A DNA stretch of 64,000 nucleotides from Cymbomonas tetramitiformis (GCA_001247695.2 LGRX02025929.1:1-64000); one strand, 5' to 3'. Counted from the stretch's first letter, positions 21,261 to 32,301 are shown. Notes: generated by a model not told the origin, from the letters alone. Numbers and translations are program-made.

Positions 21261-21633
21261 CCGTGTGGCCATGAGTGCCGTTGGCCATGAGTGCCGTTGC
21301 CGTGCGTCGGCGTGTGATCGCAATGAACTTTGGTCTGTGCGGAATTGCCAGACGTAGGAATGAATTTTGAAGAACCCTAATTTGTATGGCGTGATGCCGT
21401 TGTAAGCGAGCACGAGTCTCGCGTGGTGTGAATTGTGCGAGTTTTTTGTTTGAGTGCTTTTCAAGTTTCTTAATTGTGCTTTCTTTGATGCGTAGATGCT
21501 TTCTTGGGGCGATGTGTCTCGTGGACGCGTTTTGGCGTCGTTGCCGCGATTGTTTGGGCTTCTTCTTGCCGTGTTCTGATTACTGTGTGGAAGTGTCTCG
21601 CTGCGCGTTCCGTAGTGAGAATTTGTTCGTTGA

Positions 21634-21816
21634 TTGCGTAGCGCAGTTGAGAATTTTTATCTATTTGAACGTCCTGTTGTGAATGTACCTTCTTCTCCTA
21701 TGCCCCAAGATGGTGTGAGGATCCAGTGCTGGAATTGCCGCCGATGGGGGCACCACCAGAACGACTGTACCCTGCCTCGCGGTGCTGGTCGTGGCCGTGG
21801 ACGTGGTGGATTTTGA
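21634..21816 (+). CDS. CCHC zinc-knuckle exon, copy 2
   Basis: Tandem duplicate of the exon at 21,078 with two amino-acid changes (A to V near the start, Q to R in the knuckle, giving CWNCRRWGHHQNDC). The CCHC ligands, the RGRGRGGF tail and the TGA are all kept. Retention of the frame while silent and flanking sites differ slightly suggests either a recent copy or selection. Downstream at about 22,200 another acceptor-like TTTTGCAG precedes an open stretch reading VWASGFGRQQGGLAELQCWL, whose relation is unknown. Confidence 0.5.
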   Translation: MRSAVENFYLFERPVVNVPSSPMPQDGVRIQCWNCRRWGHHQNDCTLPRGAGRGRGRGGF

Positions 21817-22529
21817 CCGTGTGGCCATGAGTGCCGTTGGCCATGAGTGCCGTTGCCGTACGTCGGCGTGTGGTCGCAATGAACTTTGGTCTGTGCGGAA
21901 TTGCCGGACGTAGGAATGAATTTTGAAGAACCCTAATTTGTATGGCGTGATGCCGTTGTAAGCGAGCACGAGTCTCGCGTGGTGTGAATTGTGCGAGTTT
22001 TTGTTTGAGTGCTTTTCAAGTTTCTTAATTGTGCTTTCTTTGATGCGTAGATGCTTTCTTGGGGCGATGTGTCTCGTGGACGCGTTTTGGCGTCGTTGCC
22101 GCGATTGTGAGTTTTGATGTTTTGACGGAGTGTCGATGTGAGTGCTTAACTCCGATTGTTTTTGCTGTGTTGTCTTAATACTGTCGGTAAATTTTGCAGG
22201 TTTGGGCTTCTGGTTTCGGCAGGCAGCAGGGCGGTCTTGCTGAGTTGCAATGCTGGTTGAGTTTCTTTGCCCCTTTTCCGCACTGCTTTGTGGTGATCTT
22301 TGTGGGTTTGCAGCGGCCGAGTTTCCACTACAAATGTGTCATTTGTCGGCTCTGTAGCCGTAGCCGATTAGAAAACTGAGGGTTTTCTGATCTGTGACGG
22401 GTGACTGGAAGTATGACAGTCACCGGGAACCGATCTGAAAACTGAGGTTTTCTAATCGGTCGGAGGCCATAAGAGCCGTCTCAGTGACTGAGAAGGCTTC
22501 TTGCCGTGTTCTGATTAACTGTGTGGAAG

Positions 22530-23320
22530 TCCCGCCCCCCGCCCTTGAGCAGGTAGCACCGTGGCAGCGGTGATCGGAGTGCGCTAGCAGCGATGGGATG
22601 GAAGATTGTCTTTTGGCCCGCAGAAGGGCAGACGGATCTTTGTTAGGCTCCGTAGAGAGTAGGCTGCGGCATTGCACCTGTGCAGTACTGACTGTTTTGG
22701 CAGAGGCTGGCAACAGTTATCCCTCATGGGGGCCTACGAAGGACCCTCATGCTAGTTCCTGCTTTAAGTGCTGTACAGTAGGCTTAGCTGGGTGTTGGTG
22801 CATTGCCAACATACCTGACTTGCGATGAGCAGGTACCCTGTAGCTTTGGAGGGTTTCAGCCCCAGCTAAGTATTTGAACCGTAGCCTAACTCTGAGTGAG
22901 AGAGCCGGATATTTTATGTAGTCTCATGGTGTCGGGAGTGTGGGTACCCCTTGGGATAGCATCCGTGAGAGGTGGGACCTTGTGGGTACCGATTTGGGCT
23001 AGGGTAGTACAGGGTAGTCGTATGTCATTATAATTTCCACACGCAGTGCAGCGGCCGAGTTTGCAGCGGCCGAGTTTCCACTACAAATGTGTCATTTGTC
23101 GGCTCTGTAGCCGTAGCCGATTAGAAAACTGAACCTCAATGAATGTCAAATCTCTGCTCGAGATTGCCATCTTTGTTTCACGAATGGCATGTCATGAGCG
23201 TCTTACTGTAGAGCTTGTCGCCTGTGACTTAAATTAATTTACCTCGGGGAGCCAATTCGCCCCCGGCTACCATACAGGGTCAAGGGCAGTCCCTATCCTA
23301 AAAGTTCCCCCTGCTAGCAC
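22530..23320. other. no gene; contains a second copy of the CGGCCGAGTTTCC block
   Basis: Includes the repeat of the 22,313 block at about 23,046-23,131, which begins with a doubled GCAGCGGCCGAGTTT. No coding region is recognised. Confidence 0.5.
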
Positions 23321-23321
23321 A

Positions 23322-23672
23322 TACAGTAATCACTCGCCTTTAAGAAAACCCGCCGATAAGAAACCAGCCAGCTTTTCAGGGGGGGGGTACGCAAGTTGGT
23401 GAGAATCGCTGACTGGTTTTTTTGAGCTATGAAATAGTCGAAAATAAGAAATATGGGTGCTGGCGCCGCAGGCGGAAAATTTTGAAAATGTCGCCTTTTT
23501 AAGGGTTTATCATTGGACTTTTAAGAAAATTGCTGGCTGATTGAAAGAAAATACTTGCTAATTCTTACCGATTCCATAGGACGCTGGCGCTGGCGGCGGG
23601 GGTACGCAAGTTGGTGAAATTAGCTGGTGACCAAAATCTCCGGTTTTCTTAAAGGTGAGTCCGATTCTTGTA
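23322..23672. mobile_element. second, eroded Tc1/mariner-type MITE
   Basis: Starts TA-CAGTAATCACTCGCCTTT and ends with AAAGGTGAGTCCGATTCTTG-TA. The inner part of the ends (CACC/GCCTTTAAGAAAACC) is still complementary. The interior shares GCTGGCTGATTGAAA, GACGCTGGCGCTGGCGG and AATCTCCGGTTTTCTT with the element at 13,441. The right terminus is more diverged than the left. Confidence 0.7.
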
Positions 23673-24177
23673 CATGGAGAATCCTTATGGAGAACCTGAA
23701 ATATATATATCATATATATATACCGATATATACGCAGGTTGTACTCCAAGAACTGTCGGGCACTCGCAGAGACATACGGAGACTAAGATAAGATAATAAA
23801 ATAACTTAGGTGTTTTATTATCGGACGGAACTGACGGCAGGCAAGATGCAAGTGACACGCTACACGGCGAGGGGTGACACAAGAAGAGACAGTCACCCCC
23901 ATTTTATGGGGGGGCGAAAGTCTGTCTCCCCATGACACCACCTCACCCCGAAGGTGTGAGGTGCCACGATGCCAACTTGCCAGGTCAGGCCTAAGATCCT
24001 ACGGCAAGCACAAAGGCGAAACCCTAAGGAAACATACATCTTGTGAGACCCAAAGGGGTCTTTTTCAACCCAACTAGTGTGGCTTAGCCTGCGTTCTAGG
24101 TTGGCCAAAACGTGGGCGAAGTTTTATCGTGCCCCCCCCCAAATCCGTTTAAACGGACGTTTAATCGTGGGGGGTCT

Positions 24178-24233
24178 GACGTTACATACTTAAGGCGACG
24201 TTACATACTTAAGGCGACGTTACATACTTAAGG
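24178..24233. repeat. 19-bp direct repeat, 3 copies, just upstream of an open frame
   Basis: CGACGTTACATACTTAAGG occurs three times in a row (first copy with T before GACG) and stops 1 bp before the first ATG of the frame that follows. It could be a promoter element or a simple minisatellite; position is the only hint of function. Confidence 0.75.
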
Positions 24234-26183
24234 ATGTCATGTCACCGGATCGATAATCAATATGACATAATTGAGGTCCTCCGACTGTTCAAATATGGAA
24301 TTCTTGCCTTTGATCGGCATTCCGCGACATGGCGGGCAACGCGCAAGCCGCAGACTCCTCGACTCTGTAAATGTTTGCACTGTAACAAGCGCCGGCTTCT
24401 CATGGTACCGCGCGGGGTTTGTTCAGCTGGTGACACGCATGACAGTGGTGACACGCCGGTGGGGGATGGTCTTGGGGGGCCTGGCAGGGTGTTCTCCGAG
24501 AATGCCGCTGCCCAGGAGTACGTGCGCCTGGGGGAAATGAGGAAAATGCTCAAGGCGGTCAACACCAGGCAGCAGGGCCACGATGCACTCGAGGCAGATG
24601 CAAGGCGTAGGCCGCCACCGCCCAACAACATGGTCAACACGAGGCTCACGAAGCGAGCCCCTGCGCAGCCACCTGCTCCTGCCGCAGGCGCAGGACCATC
24701 CCAGGCTGTCGCAGGGCCATCTCGAGCCAGGTCCAGCAGCCGCTCGCCACCGCGCTTGTCGCACATCGCACGACCATCTCAGGCTGTCGCGGGGCCATCT
24801 CGGGCCAGGTCCAGCCGCCGCTCGCCACCGCACTTGTCGCACATCGCGCACTGCCGTACGCCGTCGCCATCATCCAGCGGCATTGGGCCCGAGGACTTGA
24901 TGTCACCTCGACTCGTTTGCGCCACCGCGGCTTGGCCGTCAGATCCTGCTGACAGCCCTCCTCGCGGGAGGTCGCCCCCTGCATCGCCCGCCGTGACCAA
25001 CGCTGGCTCATGGGCGGACTCGATCCGTGTCCCACGTGCTTCCCGATCACCTTCCCCAGGGGGCCCGCCTCCTACGCCTCCGAGTCCGCCACGGGCGAAT
25101 CGTCTGCCTCGGTCCCCTGCGAGGGCGCCTCCATCTCCAGCGGGGTGAGATTGGGATGCCGCACGAATGGCCACCACATCCGACAGTTCAGTGTGCAAAT
25201 TTCTGTCCGTGAAGGAGGTGGGAGCCTTGAAGGACCGCCGCAACCTTACCGTCTTTATGGTACGGTTTGGCGTGACGTTCGTTGACCGGTGCAGGGGCCA
25301 GCGAGTCGTGTACGAGCTTGGCGTGTGCAACCAGGAGCGAGGTCTCAGGCTGCGGAAACATCCGGGTATCACCAGCAAGGTCGAAAAGAAGCATAATAAG
25401 ACCATCGCGTGCGGAAACCGAGGCTGGCGCCTCCCTCTTGGGGGACAGACAACGTCTTCCAACCTCCTGGAGGCTATGATTTCAGCCTACGCTGATCTGT
25501 CGCACCTTGGCTCAGGGCACAGGTTGCCAGGGGGTCATGCGAGGAACATTGCGTACTCGCTGTGCGCCTACGTGGAGCTTGGGGCGGCACACGTGCTGCG
25601 CTGCATGGCGCACCCGAATGCCACACCAGTGTACTACATCTTCATGGAGGACCAGCGATGTCCTACTTGGCACGCTGAGTTCACGAATGAGTACTTCGCA
25701 CGGGACGACCGGAAGTTCACATGCTTGCAGTGGGGAACTAGGGAGGTGGCCGCGCCGTGGTTGCTGCCAGCTCTGGGGGCCTTGGAGGCGCTGCGTCTCC
25801 CGCCGCCGCCGCCGCCGCCGCCGCCCGCCCATCAGGCTCGCGTGGCCGAGAGGTCCGAACACGTGGATACGGCCTTGCGAAGGAATGTGCACGAGGTTCG
25901 CGACCCCCCTGCGCGTCATCAGCCGGGCGCGGGCGGTGCTGCGCGCTCATCTGCCCCTTCTGTCGATCGCCATGGGACTGCTACCCATGTCGTCCATGCG
26001 TCGAGGGCGTCAAGGATGCCGGCCAATCAGGGCTCACGACGTCCTCCTTCTCCGGCTGTTTCGATATGCAGCGAAGTGACGGAGGCGTTCGAGCGCCATA
26101 CAGACGAACAACGTGAGACGCAGAGACAGCACGCGCATTTTCATCAGGGCTCCCCGGGCACAGCGGGCGGGTGGCCCTGGTGA
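24234..26183 (+). CDS. Ser/Pro/Arg-rich protein, uncharacterised, possible 42-nt intron
   Basis: The frame from 24,234 runs to a TGA at 25,146-25,148 and then continues in the same frame to a TGA at 26,181. A 42-nt GT-AG segment (25,146-25,187, GTGAGATTGG to ACATCCGACAG) contains that internal stop, and removing it keeps the frame exactly. The first part is low complexity: a 26-residue repeat with PSQAVAGPSRARSS twice (about 24,695-24,850), then many SP and PP pairs. The second part, roughly 200 residues, is globular-looking (FLSVKEVGALKDRRNLTVFM, YELGVCNQERGLRLRKHPG, ARNIAYSLCAYVELGAAHVL, CPTWHAEFTNEYF). It is followed by a nine-proline run and a polar tail. I recognise no family. The first ATG may not be the true start: MRKMLKAVNTRQQGHDALEA, about 100 residues in, is an alternative. 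A nonsense mutation in a decaying copy is the alternative to an intron. Confidence 0.5.
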
Positions 26184-26514
26184 GCAACCAACGCTGTGGC
26201 CGTGGGCTGCCTGCACAGGCAGTCCACTTGAGGCCAGGTGTCCTGCGGGCGTGTATCTCGTTTACGGGCAGTGCAGTGGTTTGGTGGTGGCTGGGACGCG
26301 GTCCCATTCCCATGGTCGCCGTGTGGGCGATGTGGGAGGCAATGGCATGGCACTTGTCATGGTGCCCTTTTCAAGTTTGGTGGGGGCGCTTCGTGGCCTC
26401 GTTTTTGAGCCAGCTGCCCGTATGGTGGTCGTCTGCTCGACGTTATCCCCGTCGTGCATCTTACGACATTTGGATCTTATAGGCTCTCGCCTGCGTTTGG
26501 TACGTTGGGTTGCT

Positions 26515-26860
26515 TGTCCGCACGCGTGGACGATGGTTTTATCAACATATTTTACCGATCCACGCGTATGGACGTCGGTGTCCGTACGTGTGGATAGCTT
26601 ATAATAATACAATTCCATTCATATGGACGATACCGTCCATACGTATGAACAGCAATTTCAACCAGTCCACCCGCACGAACGGCGATATCCGTGCGCGTGG
26701 ACGAAGGTGACCACACGTATGGACTTGCACTTTACCAAGTCCACACGTGCGGATATATTGAAATATTGTTTGAATATTGCACACGTATGGACAACATACG
26801 ATTGGGCTCACTTCGCTCATTCCACCCGTATGGACCGAGTGCTCCATACGGTTGAACAAG
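26515..26860. repeat. array of CGTATGGAC-type motifs in both orientations
   Basis: About a dozen variants of CGTATGGAC or its complement GTCCACACG/GTCCATACG lie within 340 bp, often as facing pairs (for example GTCCGTACGTGTGGA and GACGATACCGTCCATACGTA). Spacing is irregular, so this is a cluster of sites and not a tandem repeat. Confidence 0.7.
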
Positions 26861-27029
26861 GAGTCTTACGGCATACATATATATTTCAAAGTTTATACCT
26901 ATGCACCTTTCTATTCTATTTCACAACGCAGGCAATGTTGTGTGTATGCGGTTAAATGAATATTAAATGCTTTGTGACGGAGTGAAGTGCGGGTATGCGA
27001 GCAGGCACACTGACATGTATCCCTACGGT

Positions 27030-27800
27030 CCTGGAAAACGTTAGTATGCATGCTAACGACGTACTAACACGTGCTAACGACATGTTAACGAATTATAACA
27101 ATGTATGCTAACGACATATTAACACAACGTTAGCATGTCGTTAGCATGTATGCTAACTGGAATTTATATGCTAACTACATGCTAACGACATACTACCGAT
27201 ATGTGCTAACGACACACTAACGCAACGTTAGCATGGCGTTAGCACGCTCTTAGTACGACGTACTAACGACATCATAACGGCATGTTAACGGCATACTACG
27301 GACATGCTAACAATGGCAAGCCAAGTGGTTTAGTATGCCAATATGATGTCCATAGCATTGCATTAGTATGTTTTTAGCATAATATGTCCATGCTAACGCA
27401 ACCATCATAAACGCATACTAAAGACATGCTATGGACGTGCTACGTGGATACTAACACTGATATGATAACTTATGTTAGCATGTTCATATAGTGTCATTAG
27501 CATGCCTTTAGCATGCTATGCTCGTACTAACAAGTACATACTAAACGCATACTATCGACATGCTATTTACATGTTAACGATACTAGACTAACGACATGCT
27601 ATGGACGTCCTACATACATACTAACGCCGATATTATAACTGATGTTAGCATGTGCATATAATGTCATTAGTATGCCTTTAGCATGCTATGCTCGTGCTAA
27701 TGATTACGTACCAAACGCATACTATCGACATGCTATTGACATGCTAACGATACTACACTAACGACATACTAATGGCATGCTAACACCGGTGTTAGCATGC
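27030..27800. repeat. dense GTTAGCATG / CATGCTAAC motif array with a 170-bp duplication
   Basis: Dozens of variants of CATGCTAAC, ACGACATGCTAAC and their complements fill this stretch on both strands. A 170-bp segment starting GACATGCTATGGACG at 27,423 is repeated at 27,593. The array stops shortly before the 3' end of the four-exon gene. Confidence 0.85.
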
Positions 27801-27983
27801 ACTACACGCATAACACACGCGTATACGCGGGGAACAAAGTTGTGACCAGCATGCTCAACTAAGCAGGTTTGTACACAGGAAAGCAAGTGAAGACTATTAG
27901 CAATACAAACTGAATAAAAAAAGGTATTAATACAGACCATGGTCGATAAAGACCTTGGCCAATGTTCAAGGATTCAAGTGATC

Positions 27984-29811
27984 CTACTTTGAGCCATGAA
28001 AGGCTTTTTCAACCGCCCCTTTGCGGATGTAGGAGGCGTCAACTACTAGCGCCACCGGCTGCTTCTCCAGGACGGCGTCCTTTTTTCCGCGGAATGCGGC
28101 GTAAAAGAACTTTTCAAATGCCTTGGCCTCCTTGGAATCCTTGGTCTCCAAAAAGACCTCGGTTTTTTTTAGGATTGTGCCCAAAGCACTATAGGCTTTC
28201 CCACCGAACTCGTCAACGCCGACGGTTCCGGTCCGGTGGTTCACTTTTTTCACCTGAGGAAAAACACTATTCAAGTTAATTGGCAAGCAAGAAAAAACAA
28301 GGGAAACCGTATCGCTGTAATAACATGCTATGGGCATACTAAAGACATGTTAAAGACGTACTAACTAATAAAAACTTACAGCGAGCAAGGGAAGAGTTTG
28401 CATACCTCTATGGCAAGGAAGAGGGGGGGAGCTTGAGGGCCTTGGGTCCTCCCAGTGCCCGACCGTCGCGGAGAGGTCACATACGGTGACCTCTCCCGCG
28501 AGGAGCGGGACCTCCGCCTTGAGGGACCCACTCGAGGTGAAATAGCATTCCTCACCAAGGGGGGGATCCACCGCCTCGTCGTCATCGGTTTTCCGGCAGA
28601 ACACCCATACGTGTGTTCCAACCGGGTACCTCTTCACGAGGTCGGCGCGATCCTCTTGGTCACTTTCAGAAGGCTCCCCCCCCTTCTCTTTTTTTCCATG
28701 CCTTGATCTTTTGGAGGGAGAGGCTACAACCGCTTGCTCCCCGCCCACCACCTCCTTGGTGGCCTCCTCCTCCTCCTCCTCCTCAGCCACAGTATGGCTG
28801 AGTTGCTTGACCCAATGGTCTAAAAGACAATCGCCTGCAAAAAGGTATTGACATATTCAGGTAGATATTACGTCGTTAATATGCTATGAACGTGATATGG
28901 TATACTATGCACGTGCTAACGCGGACGTGCAACACGAAAGGTGAACCCTATGTTATGACAGACGCAGTATGATAAAGTGGTGATAACGTAGTGCTAAGAC
29001 AGCCCTAAGCGTTGCAAGAGGCAAGAAACTTACGTGCTTCCAGCAGCGTACCCTTGCCTTCCTCCCAATCCTTGGGAAGAGACAGGGTCTCGATCCCTGC
29101 TGCTTTGAAGGCGGCGATTTTCGCCTTCTCAGTGGGCTCCGATATTTTTAGCTCTTCCGCCCCGTCGACCTTGGAATACGGGTGGTTGGGACACGGCTTG
29201 TGTACCCATTCCTTCCCCTCCTTCAACCATCGCCCATATTTCCACGCGGTGCGGAAGTTATTTATGTCCGCGCGGACTTTGCCCTGAATATATGGAACGA
29301 TTGTGGGGTCGGAGGCGGGATCGAAACCCGCCTCCTTCGCGATAGTGGGGACCAATTTTGGGTAGAGATCGGGTTGGGCGCCCACTAGGACCACCGGATT
29401 CCAATCCTTCGTGGCCACTGCGCGCGCAAAGGAAGAACAACAAGTTAATTAACGAATAACCCACAAGAAAACAAGAAAAACGTGACTACAAGCGAGGTGC
29501 GTTCCTCTATGGGTGTCTATACCGATCACTTTCCGAATTGCGGTCCGCACCGCCCGCTCGTGGGGTTGGACAATCCCACGGACGCGCGTGACCGCTCCTT
29601 CTCTCCCCTTCCTTTTTTTCGTGGAGGCCAATCGTTTGAAGTTCCCCGCAGGTTTTGCGGCTTTGGCGGGGGCGGCGGCGCAATCGGGTGCGGAGTCTTT
29701 CGCCCTATGCCATGTTACAAATTGGAGCAACCCCGCAAGGGATTGCTCCTCCCCCATGCTTTCGCATAGGTCTTCGTATGCCTCGCGCTCATCTTTGGTT
29801 GGGTGACTCAT
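27984..29811 (-). CDS. uncharacterised protein, 4 exons, 465 aa
   Basis: Exons on the minus strand are 29,811-29,523, 29,417-29,034, 28,834-28,380 and 28,253-27,984. All three introns are GT-AG (105, 199 and 126 nt) with strong ends (GTAAGT twice; CTTTTTGCAG, TTTTTCCTCAG). Phases 1, 1 and 0 join with no stop. The start MSHPTKDEREAYEDLCESMG is the best ATG, but the frame is open further upstream to 30,009. Exon 1 ends in a basic stretch (KRLASTKKRKGREGAV). Exon 2 encodes PDLYPKLVPTIAKEAGFDPA and WKYGRWLKEGKEWVHKPCPN. Exon 3 has seven Glu, a nuclear-signal-like PSKRSRHGKKEK and an acidic block, then a compact segment with HVWVFCRKTDDDEAVDPPLG. Exon 4 reads VGVDEFGGKAYSALGTILKK and ends GSK-TAG. 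I recognise no domain. The charge pattern suggests a nuclear protein, which is inference. Motif arrays on both sides and inside the introns hint that it is the cargo of an element. Confidence 0.75.
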
Positions 29812-29939
29812 TTTTTCTTTGTTGTACCTAAAGGGCTGCGCTGGAAGAACGAACTGTAAGAACTTGTTGTACGAACTTAGAGAGGAGTCCTTGGCGGCGT
29901 TAAGGTGCGTATAGTGCGACAGTAGCATGTACTTAGCAC

Positions 29940-30095
29940 TAGCCGTTTGCGTGTTTGGAGGAATATCGTTGTCGTCTATCGCACTAGCCGATAGACGTCT
30001 ATAGCACATATCCGTTATCGTCTATCGCACTAGCCGATAGACGTCTATATCACACTAGCCGATATCGTCTATAGCACATAGCCGTTTGCGTGTTC
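29940..30095. repeat. repeats around CACTAGCCGATA with hairpins
   Basis: CGTCTATCG-CACTAGC-CGATAGACG is a 9-bp-arm hairpin that occurs twice (about 29,970 and 30,016) with shortened copies after it. AGCCGTTTGCGTGTT flanks the block on both sides. It lies upstream of the four-exon gene and could be its promoter region. Confidence 0.7.
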
Positions 30096-30430
30096 GGAAT
30101 TTTGAATTCCGATGTCTTTCTACTGTGCGATTTTGACCATCGCTGATCGTATCGTAATCTTCAATTCTTCATCACCTACACCGATGTCACGACGTCACGC
30201 TCAATTTCTTTTTTAATTTTCGCCAAGCCCTTCACTCGCGTCATCGTCTATCCTTTCGCCAATTGATTTATTGCGCCATCGTCTCGGAATGCCCATCGTT
30301 ATGGTCACGTGGTCGAGTGGACATGATGTGTGCTTCTGCGCGTGAGATCACTGGATCGATGCCCCCTGAAAATTTTCAATTTATGTTGGTTTGGCTTTAG
30401 CGTGATAGGGAAATTTGTGAAAACATTCTC
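30096..30430. other. no gene recognised
   Basis: Mixed sequence between repeat blocks with no coding evidence. Confidence 0.5.
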
Positions 30431-30439
30431 CCCCCACAT

Positions 30440-30990
30440 TATGTTAGCATGTCGTCAGCATGTCGTTATCATATCATGTGTTAACGACATGCTAACCGCA
30501 TGCAAAAGACATACTAAAGAAGCGAATCTGTTAGGGAATATTCCTCCGGCGTGTTATCACGTCCGTGTTTAGCATGCCTTTAGCATGGTTTTCAGTCCGT
30601 AGGACGCCCGTAGCACGGCAGTAGCACGCCTGTAGCATGCCAGTAATATGTCCTTAGCACATGTGCTAACTGGAACGCCCATAGTTAACGCCCATATATC
30701 CACGTGCTACCGACGTTTTACCGCCGTGTTAACGGCGTGCTAAGCTCAGACGTGTATAATTACAGATATGTATATATAAATGTGTATAATTACTATGACC
30801 TCTAACGACGTGCTAACGGCATGCTAACAGACGAATCTTTTCAGGAATATTCCTCAGGCATGTTAGCACGTCTGAGCTTCTTAGCACGCCGTTAGCACGG
30901 CGGTAGAACGTCGGTAGCACGTGCATATATGGGCGTTAACTATGGGCGTTCCAGTTAGCACATGTGCTAAGGACATATTACTGGCAGAGA
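30440..30990. repeat. second GTTAGCATG-type array with a 116-bp inverted repeat
   Basis: The same TTAGCA(T/C)G and GTGCTAAC words as at 27-27.8 kb fill this stretch. Segment 30,639-30,754 is the reverse complement of 30,867-30,985 with only a handful of differences (shared core TAACTGGAACGCCCATAGTT), around a 112-bp spacer. A GGAATATTCCTC phrase occurs near 30,535 and 30,844. Confidence 0.85.
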
Positions 30991-30999
30991 AACCGTCTC

Positions 31000-32300
31000 A
31001 CATATTCAAGGGAGCGCAGCGACAGCAGGGCGCCGCCGGAACTTAAGGGGTCGCCGTAGCGCTCGGGCATTTTTCGATACGGTTCAGGAACAATATGCGA
31101 TGGCGGCTTTGCAGGCTAGAAACGCAGTGTTAGATTGCGGGGGCTGATCCGAGAGGTGGGTGCCAGAATGGTGGGGGGTTCAGTTCAGCAGGCTTAAGCG
31201 GATATTCAGCTAGTGCTGAGCGAGATCGCAGGCTCGTTCAACGGGGAGAATCCTTGAGGGGCTGCAGTCTCAGTGGGGTATCCCGACTGAGCTCAGATGG
31301 AAATCATGACAGCCCCATCTCAGGCGCACATCCATTTGGGCAAATCTTGGGTATATATATATATTAGTGGCGGCAGTCTGACCGGTTCGTCACCGGTCAG
31401 CTCAGATTAATTTGACCGTCTCGAGCCATACACAAAGCATCGCAGCTCATACGCATAATAAGCATACGCATACACGGTATGCTCACTACAACATCTAGGA
31501 CATCAACCTACGATGTAGTGAGCACTTGCTTAAGCATACTCAAACACGGTGCGCTCACTGCTGCATCCCTTATAGCACATCTTGGATATTCATAGGGGCG
31601 ACAGTCTGACCGATTACCCACCGGTCAGCTCAGGTTGAACTCCTGACCGCCTCCAGGTTGGTGCACACTCGGCTAGGCACTGCCCAGCCGAGTGTGCGCC
31701 TAAGCCATACGCGACGTCACTATTTCTTCACTTACGCATATTGTACAACATATCTCCGAGACTTAACGGTGTTGCGCAGCATCGCGCAACAAGGCATGCC
31801 ATTGAATAGCAAATCCACAGCAACGGCAGGTGCAAGTCTGCAAACAGAAGTTACGCGATTTAGGGGCCGAGTCTCAGTGCCAAATACGATTCCATTTAGG
31901 CTGGAGGTTGCGTTGGCGCGAGATAGAATTCTACGTGAAACATCATGAGCGTATTGCAAAGATATCCACAGAATGCACGTGCTTGTGTGGGTGCCGAACT
32001 GTTCAACGGTGTGCCGCCAAATCATAATCTTAATGTCGGGTTCCACGAGCACCCCCTAATAGCACTTGGTTGCGAATTGCTCTATTCGAAACAACACGAA
32101 ATAATGTAGTGGACACGTTTCCCCCGACTGCAACAGGCGCCATTTCAAAGGCGTGCTCTGACCATGTAAAAATACATGTTATCTGATACGCTGCAAGTGG
32201 ACGGTAGTCTGGAAACTCTTAATCTGTTTGGTAAGCGCGACTTCTTGTGCATCGTGCAATAAATAACAAATAACATAATCAAGGGCCTATCACAGAAAGT
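31000..32300. other. no gene recognised; repeated CAGTCTGACCG blocks
   Basis: A block with GGCAGTCTGACCGG, CACCGGTCAGCTCAG and TGACCG at about 31,365-31,425 returns at about 31,595-31,655. A 12-bp-arm hairpin GCACACTCGGCT lies at 31,663-31,697. A minus-strand frame (32,052-31,732) is open and contains RRILSRANATSSLNGIVFG. It could be an exon following the signal-peptide exon at 32.4 kb, but I cannot place its splice sites. Confidence 0.4.
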
Positions 32301-32301
32301 T

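Larger units (their letters stand above)
20882..22529 (+). repeat. segmental duplication: 556-bp tandem pair between two 155-bp flanks
   Basis: The block 20,882-21,037 (GAGGGTTTTCTGATCTGTGA on to GTGTGGAAGT) returns nearly unchanged at 22,374-22,529. Between them lies a tandem pair of about 556 bp (from about 21,005 and 21,562), each carrying a zinc-knuckle exon. A separate phrase, CGGCCGAGTTTCCACTACAA and following, at about 22,313 returns at about 23,063. The layout suggests unequal exchange in a gene cluster. Confidence 0.8.

Noticed and set aside
24257..25462. Minus-strand frames of 135-227 codons over the SR-rich gene
   Set aside because: They mirror a GC-rich, repeat-containing gene. 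The plus frame has sensible composition across 1.9 kb and one explainable stop.
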